This document shows positions 5,802 to 7,956 of a stretch of 7,956 nucleotides of DNA, piece after piece. A program made the translations under genes and the position numbers. Within the stretch, counting starts at the first letter, position 1. Every line of letters begins with the position of its first letter. A model generated the notes under the pieces. The model was not told where the DNA came from. It made no database searches and saw only the letters and a list, made by a program, of their open reading frames with translations. This stretch comes from an uncultured Thermoproteales archaeon (GTDB lineage Archaea; Thermoproteota; Thermoprotei; Thermoproteales; Thermoproteaceae): the NCBI GenBank assembly GCA_946480885.1, contig CAMLLK010000030.1, forward strand, positions 1 through 7,956. Reading direction: 5' to 3'.

Positions 5802-6918
5802 GTCTCCCCTCTCTCTTTATCAACCCGAGGGGGTCCACCCCCACTTTTTTTACATACTCGCCATATTGCTCGTCGAGAGGCTTCAACACAATTCTTCTCA
5901 CAGTTTCTCTAATTTGCCAATTCCCCACAGAGGTATAATACCCAGGGCCGATTTTTCTAACAATTGCCACAGTGCCTCGACGACCTGCCGCCTTTAGTTT
6001 CTCTAAGACTGCTACTCTAGCCGCCTCAAACCCGCCGTCTAATAAACTCCGCCTCCCTCTCAAATCCTCTTTTACAAAAACCTCTGTGACCTCTGAAGAA
6101 GAGACCCACCTCTCTAAATATACAAACTTCAAGGGGCCCGGCGCCACAATTACTAAGTACGAATTGTCTAAATACTCCCCATAGCCGTACAACACCTCTA
6201 CCACTTCGTCAAGGTACTTCACTCTCTGCGCCAACCAGTCGCCAACTATGGTGTCTACAGCTGTGATACTCCACCTAGTTGGCACTAGCCTCCTCCGCCT
6301 CTGCCTCCCCAAAAGGCCTAGAGACATGGCCCTCTGTATTGTGTATATATCCACCCCCCATTTATACAACTCCACCACGGCGTCTCCCGCCTTGACGTCA
6401 TCGTGGATAATTCTATCTAGCTTCGGGTAGATAGAGGGGTTCCCCACAACTCTAACTCTCTCAAGAGGTGCCCTAGGACCCATGGGCTTTTCAAAAAGGT
6501 CAAATCTCAACTCGAGGCTTGGCGTCTTCGACAACTTCATCTCAACGTCTACTGGACTGCTAGACACAGCTGCGTAGGCCAAATCCCCCAAGTCCCACGG
6601 CCTAGAGACTGTCTTCACTCCAAACACTAAAAAACTCCTTAGCCTCGTTATCTCCTCCAGGGAGAGGCCCCACAGCGCATCAGGTGCGTCGTATCTACGA
6701 GCCTCTTGTCCAAATACTCCAGGTGGCTCGCCGATGTACACTCTCACTCTCGGCCACCCACTCTCGCCCACCACCGCCGCGGGGGGAGTGGAGCCGTACA
6801 CCTCGCCTCTAGCTGCGTATCTCCAGGCTATGGTGTAGACTCTAAGCCTATCGACAACGGGACATTTCGAAAGCCCGCAGAGAAATTTCCTCCCTCTACA
6901 CTTTACACAAATACTCAC
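5794..6918 (-). CDS. nre: Nre-family archaeal DNA repair protein
   Basis: This 374-aa protein is recognised by the Nre layout. A four-Cys N-terminal zinc-binding element (C4, C7, C14, C19) is followed by the STPPAAVVGESGWPRVRV block (43-60). Next are a central region with the family motif LVPTRWSITAVD (211-222) and a C-terminal domain with GGFEAARVAVLEKL (285-298) and GPGYYTSVGNWQIRE (314-328). Nre proteins are found across archaea; NreA of Haloferax volcanii is linked to survival of DNA damage such as mitomycin C lesions and can bind PCNA through a C-terminal PIP box. Here the C-terminus (GLIKREGRLI) shows no PIP box, so the NreA or NreB label is left open. The GTG start overlaps the upstream PLP-enzyme stop by 4 nt (GTGA), so the two genes probably share an mRNA. 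The 3' end overlaps the convergent + strand cluster by 8 bp. Confidence 0.9.
   Translation of the reverse strand: MSICVKCRGRKFLCGLSKCPVVDRLRVYTIAWRYAARGEVYGSTPPAAVVGESGWPRVRVYIGEPPGVFGQEARRYDAPDALWGLSLEEITRLRSFLVFGVKTVSRPWDLGDLAYAAVSSSPVDVEMKLSKTPSLELRFDLFEKPMGPRAPLERVRVVGNPSIYPKLDRIIHDDVKAGDAVVELYKWGVDIYTIQRAMSLGLLGRQRRRRLVPTRWSITAVDTIVGDWLAQRVKYLDEVVEVLYGYGEYLDNSYLVIVAPGPLKFVYLERWVSSSEVTEVFVKEDLRGRRSLLDGGFEAARVAVLEKLKAAGRRGTVAIVRKIGPGYYTSVGNWQIRETVRRIVLKPLDEQYGEYVKKVGVDPLGLIKREGRLI
5828..5851 (+). terminator. Hairpin plus T7 tract ending the + strand cluster
   Basis: GGGGG (5829-5833), a 4-nt loop and CCCCC (5838-5842) can pair as a 5-bp G/C stem, and T7 follows at 5845-5851. It lies 27 nt after the last + strand stop codon, in sense orientation for that operon, and within the last codons of the opposing nre gene. 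Archaeal termination depends mainly on T-rich tracts, so the T7 is the stronger part of the evidence. Confidence 0.45.
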
Positions 6919-7956
6919 GCCAAGGCTTGAGCCAAGTCTTCAATTATGTCCTGGGGGTCTTCCAGTCCCACAGACAGTCTTATTAAATCTTCTGTTATCC
7001 CCAGAGCCTTTCTATCTTCTTCTGGAATTGGCGACGCCGCGCTGGCGACTGGGTACGTGGCTATGCTCTCAACACCTCCGAGACTTGGGCTCGGCATCAC
7101 TAACTTAAGAGATTTAAAAAATTTAAATACCGCATCACGTCCCCCCCTGATTCTAAAAGAGACTACAGCGCCGAATTTGTCGCCAAAGAGACGCCTCGCT
7201 AGACTATGGTGCGGGTGGCTAGACAGACCAGGATAAATCACCTCAGCCACTTTACTATGTTCAGATAAAAACTCAGCCACAGCCAAGGCGTTTTTACATT
7301 GTCTCTCAAACCGCACAAATAAAGTCTTCACACCTCTGAGAGTTAGAAAGGCCTCAAATGGCTGCATAATTCCTCCCAACATCGCCCGCCAGTGCCATAT
7401 GTCGTCAACTTGTTCTTTGCTAGTCGCCACAGCTACGCCGCCAATTACGTCGTTATGTCCAGCTAGGTATTTTGAAGTAGAGTGTATTACAATATCTGCG
7501 CCGTATTTAATCGGCGTAGTTAAGACAGGCGTGGCGAATGTATTGTCTACAACTACAAAAGCCCCCAAGTCCTTTGCAGTTTTTACCACCTCTCCCAAGT
7601 CTAGAACTCTAAGCATGGGGTTTGTGATAGTTTCAAAAAAGACGAAATGGGGTCTTGTCGACTTTAAAAACTCTATAAAGACGTCAGTGTCGGGAAAGGC
7701 CTTTCGGACACGTACGCCGAATTTTGACATAGAGTTGAGAAGTTTAAGCGTCGCCCCATATGCCTCCATTGTAGTCAAAACAGTCTTGTCAGAGTCTAGA
7801 AAAGAGAAAAAGACTGTCGAAATGGCGGCCATCCCGCTGTTAAAGACAAGAGCGTCGTAGCCCCCCTCTAACTTCGCCAAGACCTCTTCAAGAGGTCTGA
7901 GCGTGGGGTTTTCCTCACGGCTGTATTTTAAGTCTACCCCTCTGTCAGACTTCTGG
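6915..7956 (-). CDS. PLP-dependent cystathionine gamma-synthase/lyase family enzyme (5' partial)
   Basis: The frame is open to the right edge. About 346 residues are visible of a usual ~380-400, so roughly 35-50 N-terminal residues lie outside; a TTG at 7878-7880 is an internal Leu codon, not a start. Key family features are intact: YSREENPT with the PLP-phosphate-binding Tyr and Arg (about 7887-7912), NSGMAAI, the ring-stacking Tyr in MEAYGAT, the Asp of VVVDNTFATP, and the Schiff-base Lys in HSTSKYLAGHNDVIGG (Lys codon 7470-7472). A C-terminal RLSVGLED supplies the carboxylate-binding Arg. Members (cystathionine gamma-synthase, cystathionine beta- or gamma-lyase, methionine gamma-lyase, O-acyl-homoserine sulfhydrylase) act in the cytoplasm on Cys, Met or homocysteine metabolism. 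Motifs visible here do not settle which reaction is catalysed. It is the upstream gene of a - strand operon with nre, overlapping it by 4 nt. Confidence 0.93.
   Translation of the reverse strand, partial: QKSDRGVDLKYSREENPTLRPLEEVLAKLEGGYDALVFNSGMAAISTVFFSFLDSDKTVLTTMEAYGATLKLLNSMSKFGVRVRKAFPDTDVFIEFLKSTRPHFVFFETITNPMLRVLDLGEVVKTAKDLGAFVVVDNTFATPVLTTPIKYGADIVIHSTSKYLAGHNDVIGGVAVATSKEQVDDIWHWRAMLGGIMQPFEAFLTLRGVKTLFVRFERQCKNALAVAEFLSEHSKVAEVIYPGLSSHPHHSLARRLFGDKFGAVVSFRIRGGRDAVFKFFKSLKLVMPSPSLGGVESIATYPVASAASPIPEEDRKALGITEDLIRLSVGLEDPQDIIEDLAQALA

Noticed and set aside
6939..6949. AT-rich block upstream of the nre GTG as a separate promoter
   Set aside because: It lies inside the coding end of the PLP enzyme, lacks a BRE-like A-run, and the GTGA overlap already explains nre expression.
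6946..7860. Two + strand ORFs (96 and 153 codons) opposite the PLP enzyme
   Set aside because: The - strand has an intact PLP-enzyme catalytic signature; the + strand readings are antisense shadows.

Overview
The window looks like chromosomal DNA from a hyperthermophilic crenarchaeon of the order Thermoproteales, most likely Pyrobaculum. The grounds are mixed base composition, tightly packed and overlapping genes with ATG/GTG starts, BRE/TATA-like elements placed for leaderless transcripts, many short G or C runs, disulfide-style cysteine pairs, and an archaeal Nre repair protein. The genus is an inference; no rRNA or marker gene is present to prove it. No tRNA, rRNA, CRISPR array, insertion sequence or convincing C/D-box sRNA was found.

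Positions 1-5801 (+ strand) are a compact run of eight genes that all appear to make membrane-anchored or exported proteins. First is the 3' end of a coiled-coil protein with a C-terminal membrane anchor. Three small proteins with an N-terminal membrane segment follow (143, 117 and 215 aa). A very large secreted or anchored protein (961 aa) comes next, then three more small proteins of the same type (163, 85 and 100 aa). None of the seven complete genes belongs to a family I recognise. They share a topology (short N-terminus, one hydrophobic segment, an exported beta-rich tail), N-glycosylation sequons in nearly all, and an even number of cysteines in every one. Most junctions overlap or nearly touch. 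The only two gaps, before the 961-aa gene and before the 85-aa gene, carry nearly the same BRE/TATA-like element at exactly the same distance from the ATG. This suggests three consecutive transcription units. The best hypothesis is a multi-subunit cell-envelope or surface assembly, with the coiled-coil protein as a possible stalk or anchor.

Positions 5794-7956 (- strand) hold a convergent two-gene operon of recognisable families: a PLP-dependent trans-sulfuration enzyme (cystathionine gamma-synthase/lyase family, 5' end outside the window), followed with a 4-nt GTGA overlap by an Nre-family DNA repair protein. The two opposing operons overlap by 8 bp at their stop codons. A G/C hairpin with a T7 tract, read on the + strand, lies inside the 3' end of the nre gene and probably ends the + strand transcript.
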